The notes beneath the pieces were generated by a model. It did no database searches. It worked only from the letters and a program-made list of their open reading frames with translations, and was not told the origin of the DNA. Of a DNA stretch of 64,000 nt, positions 51,436-60,295 are shown piece by piece (positions within the stretch are counted from its first letter, which is position 1; every line of letters starts with the position of its first letter). Source of the stretch: Amycolatopsis solani (lineage in GTDB: Bacteria > Actinomycetota > Actinomycetes > Mycobacteriales > Pseudonocardiaceae); assembly GCF_033441515.1 (NCBI RefSeq), contig NZ_JAWQJT010000001.1, forward strand, positions 4,401,823-4,465,822. The letters are read 5' to 3'. The translations under genes were made by a program, and so were the position numbers.

Positions 51436-52245
51436 CTACTGCGGCGGGTACGGTCCGGCCTGGTCCTTCGGGCAGAACCAGGTCGGGCGCCGCTGGACGT
51501 CGTGGCCCTGCGTGCGGATCAGGAGCCGTCCGCCGCAGCGGAAGCAGCCCTGGCGGGTTCGCTCGTAGACCCAGTTCTTGCGGTTGCGGTCGAGGTGGCC
51601 GGTGGTGCTCTGGTCGAAGTACCCGGAGCGGGCGTTGGCCAGCAACAGCTTGCGGGCCAGTGCGGCCGTGGTCCGAGCGTCCACTTCGGACACCGGGGTC
51701 CACGGCGTGACCCCGAGCAGGAAAGCGATTTCGCACTTGTACAGGTTCCCGACCCCGGCCATCACGCGCTGGTCGAGCAGCGCGAGTCCCAGCTCGCGGG
51801 CCGGGTCGGCGGTCAGGTTCGCGACCGCGCGCGCCGCGTGCTCTTCCGTCCACTGTGGATCGAGCAGGTCCGGGCCGAGGTGGGCGACGAGGTCGTGTTC
51901 CTTCGGCGTGGGCACGAGTTTGAGGTCGTGCACGCGGAAGCCGATCACCTGGACGTCGGCCGCGGTGAGGAGCACGCGGGCGTGGTGCCCGGGCCGCCGC
52001 CACTTCGCGCCGGCGGCGTAGACGTCCCACATGCCGTCCATCAACAGGTGGGAGTGGAGGGTGAGGTCGCCGGAGAAGCGCGTGAAGAGGTGCTTGCCGA
52101 CCGTGCCGACGCCGAGCACCTCGCGCCCCGCGAGGTCCACAGTGGCCAGCTGGGGGACGCGGAACTCCCCGCGCAGCAGCGTTTTCCCGGCCAGCGCCTT
52201 GGCGAAGCGCTTCGCGACGAGGTAGACGGTGTCACCTTCGGGCAC
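51436..52245 (-). CDS. Fpg/Nei-family DNA glycosylase (Nei2-like)
   Basis: 269 aa. After the initiator Met the N-terminus is PEGDTVYLVAKR, the Pro-Glu catalytic pair of endonuclease VIII; H2TH region MAGVGNLYKCEI; C-terminal zinc finger CFRCGGRLL ... WFCPKDQ. Excises oxidised bases and nicks DNA. The fourth zinc ligand expected as Cys in the CPxCQ motif is Asp (CPKDQ), so metal binding may be altered. ATG 52245; 3 nt separate its start from the ParA stop, so the two are co-transcribed. Confidence 0.9.
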   Translation of the reverse strand: MPEGDTVYLVAKRFAKALAGKTLLRGEFRVPQLATVDLAGREVLGVGTVGKHLFTRFSGDLTLHSHLLMDGMWDVYAAGAKWRRPGHHARVLLTAADVQVIGFRVHDLKLVPTPKEHDLVAHLGPDLLDPQWTEEHAARAVANLTADPARELGLALLDQRVMAGVGNLYKCEIAFLLGVTPWTPVSEVDARTTAALARKLLLANARSGYFDQSTTGHLDRNRKNWVYERTRQGCFRCGGRLLIRTQGHDVQRRPTWFCPKDQAGPYPPQ

Positions 52246-52248
52246 GGC

Positions 52249-53142
52249 TCACCCCGCCGATTCGGACACCTCGGCCGGCGCCTCGGGGGTCTCGGGTGCC
52301 GGGCCTTCGGGCCAGTCCGGGCCGTCGGGCTCCTCGCCCGCGACGCGGTGCCGTCCCGCCCGGTTCGAGCGCAGGATCTTCGCCAGCACCATGTTGAACG
52401 TCAGCGCGATCTCCTGGGCGCCGGGGGAGTGCCACTCGTGGATCGGGCTGCACGCGCCCTGGGCCTGCTGCACCGCCAGCCGGTCGGTGATCGCCGTCGG
52501 CATCACCAGCGAACCGAAGTTCTCACGCAGCTCGGCGATCCGGTACTGGTGCTCGTAGGAGCGCACGCGCAGCTTGTTGACCAGCACGCCGATCGGGCGC
52601 AGCCGGGGGTTGAGCTCCTTGCTGATCTTGTCGATCGCCTCCAGTGCCCGGTGCGCGCCGGCGACGGCATACATCGTCGGCTCGGTCACGATGAGCGCGC
52701 TGTCCGCGGCGACCAGCGCCGACTTCGTCAGCCGGCCCAGCGACGGCGGGCAGTCCAGGACGACCAGCTCGTAGGGCAGCTCGCCCAGCGGCTCGCGGTG
52801 CAGCTCGTCCAGCGCGCGGGAGAAGTTCGCCAGCCGCTCGCTGTCGGCATCGGGGTCGTTGAGCAGCTCCAGGTCTTCGGAGCCGACCAGGACGTCGACG
52901 TCCTCGCTCCAGACGCTGGGCGCGATCGCGCGTTCGAGCATCTCCCGGGTCGGGGATTCGAGCACGTCCGCGAGGGTGGCGTCGGTGAACGGCGGGTCGA
53001 GCGAGGTGGTGGCGTTGCCCTGCGGGTCGAGGTCCACCACCAGCGTTCGCGTGCCCCTACGCAAGGCGGCGGAGGCGATACCGAGAGCGACCGTCGTCTT
53101 GCCGACGCCTCCCTTGAGGCTGAGTACGGCGACCGTGTGCAC
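52249..53142 (-). CDS. ParA/Soj-family ATPase
   Basis: 297 aa. Deviant Walker A KGGVGKTT (residues 10-17), LVVDLDPQGNAT (A' box), and VVLDCPPSLGRL (Walker B). The tail of about 40 residues is Pro/Glu-rich. No parB gene or parS site is adjacent, so it is an orphan ParA that may position a protein or complex rather than the chromosome. GTG 53142; the frame is open farther upstream but runs antisense to a methyltransferase gene. Confidence 0.92.
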   Translation of the reverse strand: MHTVAVLSLKGGVGKTTVALGIASAALRRGTRTLVVDLDPQGNATTSLDPPFTDATLADVLESPTREMLERAIAPSVWSEDVDVLVGSEDLELLNDPDADSERLANFSRALDELHREPLGELPYELVVLDCPPSLGRLTKSALVAADSALIVTEPTMYAVAGAHRALEAIDKISKELNPRLRPIGVLVNKLRVRSYEHQYRIAELRENFGSLVMPTAITDRLAVQQAQGACSPIHEWHSPGAQEIALTFNMVLAKILRSNRAGRHRVAGEEPDGPDWPEGPAPETPEAPAEVSESAG

Positions 53143-53235
53143 GACGACCAGCCTACGGGTGCGGGCGAGGCGCGCCGTCGGGCAAGGGGCGTTCACTCGA
53201 AGGGAGGAGCCGGGGAGGCGGGCGGGGGCGGGCAC

Positions 53236-53241
53236 TACCCT
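53236..53241 (+). promoter_or_regulatory. -10 box for leaderless methyltransferase gene
   Basis: TACCCT lies 7 nt before ATG 53249. Confidence 0.5.
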
Positions 53242-53248
53242 GTGCGGC

Positions 53249-53977
53249 ATGAAGACCGAGACCGTGGCCGCCCGGGGTTCGGGCGCCGTCCGCCGGGTGC
53301 TCGAGGCCGAGCTGAAGGCCGCCCGCGCCCGGGGCGCCGAGCACCCCCGCGTGGTCGACGTGGGCGGCGGCAGCGGCGGCTGGGCGGTGCCGTTCGCGGC
53401 GGCGGGCTGCCGGGTGACGGTCGTCGAGCCGAGCCCGAACGCGCTGGCCACGCTGCAGCGCCGCGCCGAGGAAGAGGGCGTCTCCGAGCTGATCACGGTG
53501 ATCGCGGACGACTCCGACGCGCTGGGCAGGCACGTCGAGGCCGGCTCGGCCGACCTGGTGCTGGCGCACGGCCTGCTGGAGATCGTCGACGACCCGGCGG
53601 CGGTGCTGACGGCGCTGGCCACGGCGGTCGCCCCGGGCGGCGCGGTGTCGGTGCTGGTCGCCAACCGCCACGCGGCGGTCCTCCAGCGGGCCCTCTCCGG
53701 CCGCGTCGGCGAGGCCCGGCAGCTGCTCGAAAGCGCTTCCGGCGTGGTGCCGGGCGACACGGTGCTTCGCCGCTTCGACGCGGAAGGACTGCGGGCCGGG
53801 CTGGAGCGCGCGGGCCTGGACGTGACGCTGCTGCAGGGCGACCGGGTGATCTCGGACCTGGTGACCGGCGACGTCCGCGAGGAGGACCTGGCGGACTTCG
53901 AGCGCGCGGCGGCGGCCACCCCGGCGTTGCGCGAGATCGCCGGGCGCCTGCACGCGGTGGCGCGGCCCCCGGCCTGA
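53249..53977 (+). CDS. SAM-dependent methyltransferase, class I
   Basis: 242 aa. VVDVGGGSGGWAVPFAAAG is motif I, TVVEPSPNALATL the acidic strand 2 end, and DLVLAHGLLEIVDDP motif IV/post-motif typical of UbiE/Coq5-like or TrmA-independent methyltransferases. The substrate is unknown. ATG 53249 fits the leaderless -10 box. It is divergent from parA and followed after 70 nt by dinB. Confidence 0.88.
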   Translation: MKTETVAARGSGAVRRVLEAELKAARARGAEHPRVVDVGGGSGGWAVPFAAAGCRVTVVEPSPNALATLQRRAEEEGVSELITVIADDSDALGRHVEAGSADLVLAHGLLEIVDDPAAVLTALATAVAPGGAVSVLVANRHAAVLQRALSGRVGEARQLLESASGVVPGDTVLRRFDAEGLRAGLERAGLDVTLLQGDRVISDLVTGDVREEDLADFERAAAATPALREIAGRLHAVARPPA

Positions 53978-54033
53978 CCGGCGGATTCCGGCCGTCGCGC
54001 TCGGCGCGAGCGGGAATTGTCGGTGGTGCCGGG

Positions 54034-54039
54034 TAGCGT
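54034..54039 (+). promoter_or_regulatory. -10 box for leaderless dinB
   Basis: TAGCGT lies 8 nt before GTG 54048. No LexA box is visible around it. Confidence 0.4.
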
Positions 54040-54047
54040 CCGGGGAC

Positions 54048-55292
54048 GTGGGGCGAAATGCTGAACTGCCGGGCGGGATGGCCCGGTTCCGCGTCCGGTC
54101 CGGCGAGCCGGTGCCGGACGACACCGGCTGCGGGATGCTGCACGTCGACATGGACGCGTTCTTCGTGTCGGTCGAGCTGCGCACCCGCCCCGAGCTGGCG
54201 GACAAACCGGTGGTCGTGTCCGGCGGCGGCCCCCGCGCGGTCGTGGCGGCGGCGAACTACCCGGCGCGCAAGTTCGGCGTCCGGTCGGCGATGCCGTTCT
54301 CGACCGCCAAGCGGCTCTGCCCGCACCTGATCAACATCCCGCCGACCTCGGGTCTCTACGGCGAGGTCTCGCGGGGTGTCATGGCGATCTTCCGCGAGCT
54401 GACGCCGCTGGTCGAGCCGCTGAGCCTGGACGAGGCGTTCCTGGACGTCAGCGGGGCGCTGCGCCGCCTGGGCGCGACGCCGGCTTCGCTGGGCGCGCAG
54501 ATCCGCGCGCGGGTCGAGGCCGAGCACGGGATCACCTGCTCGGTCGGTGTGGCGAAGGTCAAGTTCGTGGCGAAGCTGGCGTCGGGCATGGCGAAGCCGG
54601 ACGGCATGGTCGTCGTCCCCGCGGCGGAGACACTGGCGTTCCTGCACCCGCTGCCGGTCTCGGCGCTGTGGGGCGTGGGCGCCCGCACCGAAGAACACTT
54701 GAAGCGGCTGGGCCTGGACACGATCGCGGACGTGGCCGCGTTCCCACCGGAGCGCCTGAAGAAATCCCTCGGAACGGCGATCGGCGAGCACCTGTACCGC
54801 CTGGCCCACGGCGTCGACGAGCGCGCGGTGGTGGTCGACTCCCCGGAGAAGTCGATCGGCGCCGAGCACACCTTCGACGTCGACCGCCACGACCGCGCTT
54901 CGCTGGGTCTGGAGCTGCTGAGGCTGTCCGAGCGGGTGGGGGCGACGCTGCGGGAGCGGGGCGTGCGCGGCCGGACGGTGTCGATCAAGGTGCGGTTCGC
55001 GGATTTCCGGACGATCACCCGTGCTCGTACGTTGATCTCGGCGACGGACGTGGCCCGCGAGATCCACGCGGTGGCGGTGGCGTTGCTCACGGAGCACGCC
55101 CCGACGGGCGCGGTGAGGTTGATCGGGGTCCGGGTCGAGGGGCTCGACACGGGGGAGGTGGGGGAGCAGCTGTTGTTCGACTCACGGGAACCGCGCTGGC
55201 GCGACGCGGAGGTGGCAGCGGACGTGGCAAGGTCGAAGTTCGGCTCGGCAGCCGTGCGGCCGGCGTCGCTGCTGGGACCACGGGAGCGGTGA
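54048..55292 (+). CDS. dinB: DNA polymerase IV (Y family)
   Basis: 414 aa. Catalytic motifs MLHVDMDAFFVSVE and PLSLDEAFLDVSG supply the Asp/Glu metal ligands; YPARKFGVRSAMP lines the finger. A late EQLLFD motif resembles a beta-clamp-binding peptide. Error-prone translesion polymerase. GTG 54048 gives about 30 residues before the first catalytic Asp, in line with actinobacterial DinP. No SOS box seen. Confidence 0.93.
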   Translation: MGRNAELPGGMARFRVRSGEPVPDDTGCGMLHVDMDAFFVSVELRTRPELADKPVVVSGGGPRAVVAAANYPARKFGVRSAMPFSTAKRLCPHLINIPPTSGLYGEVSRGVMAIFRELTPLVEPLSLDEAFLDVSGALRRLGATPASLGAQIRARVEAEHGITCSVGVAKVKFVAKLASGMAKPDGMVVVPAAETLAFLHPLPVSALWGVGARTEEHLKRLGLDTIADVAAFPPERLKKSLGTAIGEHLYRLAHGVDERAVVVDSPEKSIGAEHTFDVDRHDRASLGLELLRLSERVGATLRERGVRGRTVSIKVRFADFRTITRARTLISATDVAREIHAVAVALLTEHAPTGAVRLIGVRVEGLDTGEVGEQLLFDSREPRWRDAEVAADVARSKFGSAAVRPASLLGPRER

Positions 55293-55960
55293 GGGGGCTT
55301 GCGGGGTGCCGCCCCGGTGCCCCTGCTGTCTCCGGATGGCTCGGCGGCGATCGGTCCCCGCGGATCGCACCCGCTGATCACCTCGCTCCCGCCGCGGTAG
55401 TCCCATCGCCGCTCACCGACATCCGGTCGGACCGCCGCACCCCGGGCACTCCGCTGCCGCCTGCCATGATCGGCCGCCCCGCCGCCCCGCCGCCCCGCCG
55501 CCCCGCGATCCGGCCGCGCCGCCGTCCGGTGTGATCCGGCCGACTTGCCGCCTGATGCGCGCCCGCCGCGATCCGAGCGGCCCGCCGCACCCCACCGACG
55601 CACCCCGCCGCGCCCCGCTCACCGACCACCCGACCGGCCGCCCCCCCCCCGTCTTCCGCCCCATCCGACCCGCCCGCCCCACCTCCCTCCCACCCGCCTA
55701 CGGAAGGTGATCTTCCGCTCGTTTCCCGTCCCCCACATCGCCGTCGAGGCCGTCAACCGGTCACGATGGGCCACGGTGACCGTCCGCGACGGGGTTCCGG
55801 CGGGATTTAGCCCAATTCGATCCCTTCTGGATGCGGGATCGGGTAGTCGTGCGGGCGCGGGCCTCGTATCCTGGACAGTGCCACCCCGCCTGGGGTTGGC
55901 TGTTGGGTCCAGGACGTTGCGCGGCCCGGCGCCCGCGACAGCTGTGCCGGAGGAGGAAAG
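55293..55960. other. 668-nt C-rich intergenic region
   Basis: No gene. Low-complexity Cys/Gly-poor, C-rich top strand with a run of ten C (55641-55650). A 6-bp hairpin CGGAAG/CTTCCG lies at 55701-55717. The last 25 nt contain GGAGGAGGAAAG, the ribosome site of the next gene. Predicted peptides are Pro/Arg-rich and unconvincing. Confidence 0.6.
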
Positions 55961-56365
55961 ATGCCACTCTCCGAGCATGAGCAGCGGCTGCTCGATCAAA
56001 TCGAGCGCGAGCTCTATGCCGAGGACCCCAAGTTCGCATCCACGGTGCGTGGCACCCGGTTGCGTCGCCCCGCTCGCCGACGGCGTATTCAGGGCATCGC
56101 CCTGTTCGTAGTGGGCGTGGCCCTGCTGGTGCTGGGCGTGGTGGTGCCGCAGTTCCGGGTGGCCGACATCCCGCTGATCAGCGTGCTCGGGTTCCTCGTG
56201 ATGTTCTTCGGGGTCATGTTGGCCGTCACATCGATTCGGCACGCCGCCGACGGAGACGGCAAGGGCGGTGGATCGGGCTCCCGTGGCGGCAAGCAACCAG
56301 GGCGCCGCAGTTCCTTCACCCAGCGGATGGAAGAACGCTTCCGCCAGCGCTTCGAAGAGCAGTAG
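55961..56365 (+). CDS. DUF3040 membrane protein
   Basis: 134 aa. PLSEHEQRLLDQIERELYAEDPKFA is the DUF3040 hallmark, followed by a basic stretch and two membrane helices (about 42-65 and 70-92), then a Gly/Arg-rich tail. Found upstream of mraZ in many actinobacteria; function unknown. ATG 55961 has GGAGGAGGAAAG upstream. A terminator follows. Confidence 0.93.
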   Translation: MPLSEHEQRLLDQIERELYAEDPKFASTVRGTRLRRPARRRRIQGIALFVVGVALLVLGVVVPQFRVADIPLISVLGFLVMFFGVMLAVTSIRHAADGDGKGGGSGSRGGKQPGRRSSFTQRMEERFRQRFEEQ

Positions 56366-56381
56366 CGCCGCAAGACCGAAC

Positions 56382-56420
56382 GAGATCCGCGTCCGGCCGC
56401 CCAGGCTGGACGCGGATCTC
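56382..56420 (+). terminator. Rho-independent terminator after DUF3040
   Basis: A perfect 13-bp stem (56382-56394 with 56408-56420) followed by TTTGTG. It can also act for the minus-strand operon that ends at 56501. Confidence 0.85.
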
Positions 56421-56500
56421 TTTGTGTGCTCTACGCCTCGCCCCGGCGGGTCACCCACACCGGTGACAACGGGTGACCCCCGCCGGGGTGAGCCGGCGCC

Positions 56501-58996
56501 TCAGTCCCGGTTGCGGAACAGGGACTTCGGGAAGAGCCGTCCCTTCCAGGACAGCGGCGCGTTGCGGTGCAGGCTCCGCCGCAGGTGATCGAACGCCGAG
56601 GGCAGCGTCGGGTCTCCTTCGCCGTCTTCGCCGTACCAAGACCGCTCGACCACGCCGATGACCGTGCGCAGGCCTTCGCGACCCTCGTCGTCGAGGTGGT
56701 GCTTCGCCGCCAGCTTCTGGCCGGCCACGCGGACCGTGTCGCTCGGAGGGATCGGCAGGCCGCGGTCGGCGCACTCGGCCCGCAGCTCGGCCCACGCCGC
56801 GTCCGCCGCGCCCGGGCGGTGGCCGACGATCTCCTGCAGCCTTCGCCTTCTCCCGACGTCGCGGGCGGCCGAGGGGCCGAGCAGGCCCGCCAGCAGCAGC
56901 ACGACCAGCAGGCTGAACCACCAGACGACCAGCCACGACAGCACACCGAGCACCGCCACCCACAGCGCGGTGGAGATCAGCGGCATCCAGTTCTTCAGCA
57001 CCGCGCGGAACCCGGTCAGCGCCGGCACGCTTTCCGGCTCGGCTTCCGGCCGTCTCCGGTAGAGGAGGCCCGCGAGGATCACCTGCATCGTCGTCAGCAC
57101 CGCGAGCAGCACCAGCACCAGGACCAGCACCCAGGCCCAGCCCGGCGTGCCCGATTCGGTCTGCTCCGGGCCCTGCGCCTGCGGGTTCTGACCGGCGTCG
57201 CGCGGGACGCCGGTCGGTGCGGCGCTCGACTGGACCGTGCTCGGCGCCACCTGGGTGTCGTCGGGCTGGTTGCCGTCCTGCGGACCAGCCTGCAGGTACG
57301 GCGGGGTGATGCCGCGGCCGTCCGACAGCGGGGTTGGGTCGAACGTCACCCAGCCCTTGCCGCCGAAGTACGCCTCGACCCACGCGTGCGCGTCCTGGGT
57401 GCTGATCGACAGGTAGTCGTTGACCTGGACGCCGGGGGTGAAGCCGATCGCCACGCGCGACGGGATGCCCGCCACCCGCAGCATCACGGCCATCGCCGAC
57501 GCGAACTGCTCGCAGAAGCCGCGCTTGCCGTTGAGGATGAAGTCGGCGAGCGCGTCCGCGTCGTTGGCCGGCGCGGTCTTCGTGTCGTAGACGAAGCCGT
57601 TCTGCGCCGTGAAGTACCGCCAGATCGCCGACGCGCGGTCGAAGTCGTTCGACGCCCCCGCGATCAGCTGCTGGGTCTTCGCCCGGACGCGGTCGTCGAC
57701 CCGGTCGAGTTCGGTGTAGCGCGGTGGCAGGTCGTCGACCTGCGGCGTCACGCGCAGTTCGGCGGCCGTCGGCTCCTTCAGCGACGCGTATTCGGTGTAG
57801 GACGGCGGGGTTTCGCTGCGCGTGGTGAACACCGTGCCGCTGACCTGGTCGTAGAGGTAGCCGTTGCCCGCGCCGTCGATCACCCGCGGCGCGCCGTACA
57901 CCGGCAGCCAGTTGTCGCGCCAGCTCGCCGGTTCGACGTCGATCTTGCGCGCGGCGCCGGTGCCGTCGTCGCCCGGCGCGGCCGGCAGCTGCGGCCCGAC
58001 CTGGACGCCCTGCTGCGAACGGCCCTCGTCGTGCAGGCCCCAGCCCTTGTTCGGGTAGAAGGTGTCCAGCGTCATCGCGCGCAGCAGCCGCCGGTCGGTG
58101 CCGAGGCCGCGGACCTTGAACAGCTCGCGGTTGGCGCCCTGGTCGAGCATCCCGCGCAGCTCGGTGAACGGCTGGATGCCGAAGCCGCCGGAGCCCGCGC
58201 CGGCGCCGTTCCCGCTGGTGCCGAAGGGAATCCGCCCGACCGTGCCGACCCACGTGATCGCGCCGCCGGACAGGCCGAGCACGATCGCCGCGCTGACGAC
58301 CGCGACGGGCGCGGACAGCACGCCCTGCTTGCCGCTGCGGCCCGGTGCTTCGCGGGTCCGCCAGCGCCGGTGCCGGTGGTTGCCGTCGACGGCCAGCAGG
58401 CCGGCGAACGCGGCCCCGCCGAGCAGGAACGTCCACCACGGCAGCATTTCCTCGCTCAGCGCGGCCGGCACGGCGTAGACGCAGAGCAGCACGAGCCCGG
58501 TCGCGGCCGGTGCCGCGGCGGCCACCGTCAGCGTGTCGACCAGGACGGCGACCAGGCCGATCAGGATCGTCACCAGGCACAGGATCGGCTGGCTGCCCTC
58601 GACCGGCGGGAGCCCGGTCCGGATCTGCTCGGCGGCGGCCGAGAGCGTCGTGCCGATTTCCTCGAACGCGTCCGGCCCGGGGATCACCTGCAGGATCCCG
58701 TTCGTGGTGAACGCGCCGGTGATGAGGAACAGCAGCACCAGCAGCTGGCCGAGGCCGACCAGGACGGTCGGCACCTGCAGCGAGCGCAGCGCCAGCCCGG
58801 TCGCGCCGATCAGCAGGACCGCGACGAACAGGTAGCCGAACCACGCCAGGCCGGCCACGACGCTGGTCACCGACGTCGCCGCGCAGAGCGTCGCGATGCC
58901 GGCCGCGGCCGGGGCGAGCAGGCTGCTCCGCCAGGCCGACAGCGGGTGCTGGGACGGCGGGCGGTGCGCCGGGCGCGGGGGTGCGGAAGTGCTCAT
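56501..58996 (-). CDS. TgpA-like membrane transglutaminase
   Basis: 831 aa. Seven or so N-terminal helices, an extracytoplasmic transglutaminase-like domain with the catalytic Cys in KRGFCEQFASAM, His in DAHAWVEAYF and Asp in VTFDPTP, then a Pro/Gln-rich linker, two further helices and a cytoplasmic DUF4129-type tail. The role is unknown; it probably cleaves or links peptides at the cell surface. ATG 58996 overlaps the DUF58 stop (ATGA). Third gene of the MoxR-DUF58-TgpA operon. Confidence 0.92.
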   Translation of the reverse strand: MSTSAPPRPAHRPPSQHPLSAWRSSLLAPAAAGIATLCAATSVTSVVAGLAWFGYLFVAVLLIGATGLALRSLQVPTVLVGLGQLLVLLFLITGAFTTNGILQVIPGPDAFEEIGTTLSAAAEQIRTGLPPVEGSQPILCLVTILIGLVAVLVDTLTVAAAAPAATGLVLLCVYAVPAALSEEMLPWWTFLLGGAAFAGLLAVDGNHRHRRWRTREAPGRSGKQGVLSAPVAVVSAAIVLGLSGGAITWVGTVGRIPFGTSGNGAGAGSGGFGIQPFTELRGMLDQGANRELFKVRGLGTDRRLLRAMTLDTFYPNKGWGLHDEGRSQQGVQVGPQLPAAPGDDGTGAARKIDVEPASWRDNWLPVYGAPRVIDGAGNGYLYDQVSGTVFTTRSETPPSYTEYASLKEPTAAELRVTPQVDDLPPRYTELDRVDDRVRAKTQQLIAGASNDFDRASAIWRYFTAQNGFVYDTKTAPANDADALADFILNGKRGFCEQFASAMAVMLRVAGIPSRVAIGFTPGVQVNDYLSISTQDAHAWVEAYFGGKGWVTFDPTPLSDGRGITPPYLQAGPQDGNQPDDTQVAPSTVQSSAAPTGVPRDAGQNPQAQGPEQTESGTPGWAWVLVLVLVLLAVLTTMQVILAGLLYRRRPEAEPESVPALTGFRAVLKNWMPLISTALWVAVLGVLSWLVVWWFSLLVVLLLAGLLGPSAARDVGRRRRLQEIVGHRPGAADAAWAELRAECADRGLPIPPSDTVRVAGQKLAAKHHLDDEGREGLRTVIGVVERSWYGEDGEGDPTLPSAFDHLRRSLHRNAPLSWKGRLFPKSLFRNRD

Positions 58997-60267
58997 CGCT
59001 GGCCGCCGATCAGGGTGTGGCTGCGGGCGCCGCTGCGGCTGAGCTCGGCCCACACCTGCGGCATCGGCGAGCCCGGTCCGGCGACCACCACGCCCCAGCC
59101 GGCCGCGCGCAGCAGCGCGGCCGAGTCCTCGGTGGCGGCGGCCCGTTGCTCGGGCGCGCTCACCCCGGCCGACCACGTGGGCGTGTCGAGCAGGACGGCG
59201 AGGCTGCGGATCCCGCGCGGGCGGTACTGGGTGAGTTCGTGGACGGCTTCGGTGCTCACCGTGCCGAGCACGGCGATCAGCTCCTGGCCTTCGCCGGGGT
59301 CGCCGGCCAGCGTGATGTCCCGCTGGTGGGCCGGCTGCAGCGCGGCCAGCGCGTCGAGCAGGACGTTGTCGTAGTGGTCGCCGCCCTCGCCGGGGGTGTC
59401 GGCGAGGGTGATCCCGTGCTCGCTGACCAGCCGGACGCGGTGCCCGGACCGGCGCAGGTGCAGCGCGGCCGACGCGGTGAACGACACCGCCCACTCCAGG
59501 CTGGCGGCCGGGCCGCTGCCGTGGTGCGCGGCGGCGCGGTGGTCGAGCAGGACGGTGGTGCCGCCGCGCCACGGCCGTTCTTCGACGCGCACCATGATCT
59601 CGTCGCGGCGCGCGGTCGAGCGCCAGTGCACCTTCCGCAGGTCGTCGCCCTGCCGGTACTGGCGGACGATGACGTCGGCCTCGCCCTGCCCGGCGTGCAG
59701 CCGGACCGTGCCGTCGTCGCCGACGCCGATCCCGGCGCCGCTGGGCAGGCCCCACAGCGGGACCACCCGGGGCACGACGACCAGCCGCGAGTGCCCGATC
59801 AGCTCGCGCTCGAACTCGCACAGCCCGAACGGGTCGGTGATGGTCGCGCGCAGCGGCCCGACCTGCTGGATCCCGCGCAGCACCGGCTGCAGCGGGTAGC
59901 GCAGCGCGACCCGGCGGTCGTGCGGGAGCCGCTCGACGACGAACCGCGGGCGCGAACCCAGCGCGTACGGCACGCCGTCCTCGAGGAGGATCTCGCCGGC
60001 CGGCAGCCGTCCGCTGCGCCACAGCTCGAGCTGCACTTCGCCGTTGCCGCCGACCGCGACGCGCTGCGGGTGCAGCGTGCGGGTGGCGCCGATGCGCAGC
60101 CGCGTCGCCGAGATGAACGCGGCGACGAGCAGCGGCAGCGCCACCACGAACACCGCCACCCGCAGCAGGTCGCGCTCGTTGAGCACGAACGAGCACACCG
60201 CGGCGGCGATCCCCGCGGCCAGGAGGCAGCGGCCGCGGGTGGTCAGGCCGGACAGGGCACGCAGCAT
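58993..60267 (-). CDS. DUF58 protein
   Basis: 424 aa. Two membrane helices near the N-terminus, then the DUF58 signature YRQGDDLRKVHWRSTAR about residues 200-216 and a VWA-like domain lacking a full MIDAS. Works with MoxR ATPases in many bacteria, possibly in complex assembly. It is 28 nt after moxR and overlaps the transglutaminase gene by 4 nt. Confidence 0.92.
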   Translation of the reverse strand: MLRALSGLTTRGRCLLAAGIAAAVCSFVLNERDLLRVAVFVVALPLLVAAFISATRLRIGATRTLHPQRVAVGGNGEVQLELWRSGRLPAGEILLEDGVPYALGSRPRFVVERLPHDRRVALRYPLQPVLRGIQQVGPLRATITDPFGLCEFERELIGHSRLVVVPRVVPLWGLPSGAGIGVGDDGTVRLHAGQGEADVIVRQYRQGDDLRKVHWRSTARRDEIMVRVEERPWRGGTTVLLDHRAAAHHGSGPAASLEWAVSFTASAALHLRRSGHRVRLVSEHGITLADTPGEGGDHYDNVLLDALAALQPAHQRDITLAGDPGEGQELIAVLGTVSTEAVHELTQYRPRGIRSLAVLLDTPTWSAGVSAPEQRAAATEDSAALLRAAGWGVVVAGPGSPMPQVWAELSRSGARSHTLIGGQR

Positions 60268-60295
60268 GCCGTTCTCTTCCCCTTCGCGCGCTCTA

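Noticed and set aside
52249..53142. Chromosome partition locus parAB
   Set aside because: No parB gene or parS-like palindrome is adjacent, so this is treated as an orphan ParA.
56567..59374. 935-codon plus-strand open frame opposite the transglutaminase gene
   Set aside because: Antisense shadow; the minus-strand protein has intact catalytic residues and membrane helices.
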